Source: CAZWUZ01 sp964637655 [NCBI: uncultured bacterium] (lineage in GTDB: Bacteria > DAOPZR01). From it: a DNA stretch of 5,849 nucleotides. The DNA is taken from the NCBI GenBank assembly GCA_964637655.1, contig CAZWUZ010000238.1:1-5849 (forward strand), read 5' to 3'. This document shows positions 4,695-5,849 of the stretch, in pieces; the first letter of the stretch is position 1, and each line of letters starts with the position of its first letter. The position numbers and the translations under genes were made by a program. Under the pieces are notes generated by a model that was not told the DNA's origin, made no database searches, and saw only the letters and a list, made by a program, of their open reading frames with translations.

Positions 4695-5849
4695 CTACCG
4701 CCTGCGCAGCGCGCGCACAATACGTCGCAGCCCCTGCGCCAGCGTCTTCCGCGGACAGGCGATATTGATACGCTGGAAACCAGCACCCGTCTGCTCCCCG
4801 AACATCCGCCCGTCATTCAGCGCCACCTTCGCCCCGAAACAGAGCAGCTGATGCAGTTCTGCCGGGGGGAAGCCCAACGCGCGGAAATCGAGCCAGACGA
4901 GATATGTCGCCTCAGGTTCCATCACCGTGACCTGCGGCAAATGCTGCGCCAGATAGTCATGCAGGAACCGGTAATTCGCCTCGATATACTGCATCACCGC
5001 TTGCAGCCACGGACCGCCGTGCCGGTACGCTTCTACCGCCGCGATCCCCGCAAAGATGTTCGCGCCCTCGATGCCGCCGCGCTCCAGTTGCCCGTCCAGT
5101 CGCTCGCGCAGTGACGCGTTGTGCACCACGATATGCGCCAGTTGCAGGCCAGCGAGATTGAACGTCTTGCACGGTGCCAGCAGCACAAGGCAGTTATCGC
5201 GACACGTCTTAGACACCGTCGGGAACGGAATATGCCGGTGGCCGCTGAAGGTCAGGTTGCAATGAATCTCGTCGGAAACCACCAGCACCTTATGCCGCGC
5301 GCAGATATCGCCAACGCGTTGCAGTTCCGCCTTAGTCCAGACCCGCCCCCCCGGGTTGTGCGGGCTGCAGAGGACCAGCATCTTCGTCCGCTGGTCACGC
5401 GCCTTCTTTTCCAGGTCGGCGAAGTCCATCCGGTATTTGCCGCCCGCAAGCACCAGTTCATTTTCCAGCAGCACGCGCCCGTTGTCGCGCACGCTGTCGT
5501 AGAACGGCTTGTAGACCGGGGTCTGTATGATGATTTTGTCGCCCGGCTTCGTGAAGGTCTGGATCGCCTGCCGCAGCGCAAAGACCACACCGGGCGCATA
5601 GAGCAGTTCCTGCGGCCTGATGGTCCAGCCAAAGCGCTTCCGATACCAATCGAGCACCGGCTGAAAATACTCGCGGCGGTAGATGGTATACCCGTAGATC
5701 CCCTGCGCCGCGCGCTGCTCCAGCGCGCGCACCACCTGCGGCGGCGCCATGAAATCCATGTCCGCCACCCAGAGCGGCAGCATGTCGTCCGTCGGGAAAC
5801 GCAAACTCATCCAGTCCCATTTCAGCGACTGGGTATGCTTCCGCCTGAT
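4695..5849 (-). CDS. patB: MalY/PatB family C-S lyase / aminotransferase (cystathionine beta-lyase), 5' end missing
   Basis: The frame is open to the right edge. Upstream of the internal ATG 5810 it continues as RRKHTQSLKWDWM, which matches the usual PatB/MalY N-terminus (DRR...S.KWD), so ATG 5810 is not the true start. The visible part is 384 residues against about 390 for the family. Counting from the first visible residue, it shows LPLWVADMDF, the NPGGRVW loop (N165), SDEIH with the pyridine-nitrogen Asp193, APCKTFNLAGL with the PLP lysine K228, and GFQRINIACPR with the carboxylate-binding Arg360. The fold is a type I PLP enzyme of the cytoplasm. The usual reaction cleaves cystathionine to homocysteine, pyruvate and ammonia (methionine synthesis); some members act on other cysteine conjugates or as aminotransferases. 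Oddity: Cys replaces the usual Ser just before the PLP lysine. The next gene on this strand follows after 11 nt. Confidence 0.92.
   Translation of the reverse strand: MRRKHTQSLKWDWMSLRFPTDDMLPLWVADMDFMAPPQVVRALEQRAAQGIYGYTIYRREYFQPVLDWYRKRFGWTIRPQELLYAPGVVFALRQAIQTFTKPGDKIIIQTPVYKPFYDSVRDNGRVLLENELVLAGGKYRMDFADLEKKARDQRTKMLVLCSPHNPGGRVWTKAELQRVGDICARHKVLVVSDEIHCNLTFSGHRHIPFPTVSKTCRDNCLVLLAPCKTFNLAGLQLAHIVVHNASLRERLDGQLERGGIEGANIFAGIAAVEAYRHGGPWLQAVMQYIEANYRFLHDYLAQHLPQVTVMEPEATYLVWLDFRALGFPPAELHQLLCFGAKVALNDGRMFGEQTGAGFQRINIACPRKTLAQGLRRIVRALRRR

Noticed and set aside
4063-4851. Plus-strand open frame of about 260 codons across the two-TM gene
   Set aside because: No motif or hydrophobic pattern; it lies antisense to three better-supported features (SET gene 5' end, two-TM gene, lyase 3' end).

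Overview
The window is bacterial chromosomal DNA with high G+C (clearly above 60 % by eye), dense gene packing, Shine-Dalgarno sites and sigma-70-type promoters. Secreted and membrane proteins with Gram-negative-style signal peptides suggest a Gram-negative host. I cannot place the lineage from the sequence. Two genes run off the edges: a GT-C-type membrane glycosyltransferase on the left and a MalY/PatB aminotransferase on the right.

Layout. (1) Positions 1-814, minus strand: a small one-TM protein (488-814) overlaps by four bases (GTGA) the start of a polytopic GT-C-like glycosyltransferase (1-491, partial). A TTGACG-17-TAGAGT promoter lies so close to the first ATG that the message would be almost leaderless. 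(2) Positions 955-1848, plus strand: a secreted beta-rich protein of unknown function, whose C-terminal third loosely resembles an I42/chagasin-like fold. (3) Positions 1849-2089: an intergenic region made largely of a tandem duplication of about 104 bp. Each copy carries an extended -10 promoter, a 15-bp palindrome, an AAGGAG site and an ATG. (4) Positions 2090-3647, plus strand: a two-gene operon. A 70-residue membrane protein of the YID-x-GTGS type overlaps a 453-residue protein that joins a kinase-like catalytic loop to a Rossmann methyltransferase. (5) Positions 3654-4112, minus strand: a compact SET-domain lysine methyltransferase with its own TTGACA-17-TATTTT promoter. (6) Positions 4186-5849, minus strand: a PatB/MalY C-S lyase followed 11 nt later by an unrecognised protein with two TM segments.

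How they fit together. The left pair and the central pair both look like envelope or polysaccharide functions: a lipid-linked sugar transferase with a membrane partner, and a small membrane protein with a modifying enzyme. The right half is sulfur amino-acid metabolism plus protein methylation. The parts most worth attention are the duplicated promoter/start module, with its out-of-frame decoy ORF ending 2 nt before the methyltransferase ATG, and the kinase-loop/methyltransferase fusion it drives. No RNA genes, CRISPR arrays, transposase genes or convincing terminators were found. No stretch longer than 300 bases lacks a gene; the longest is 1849-2089.
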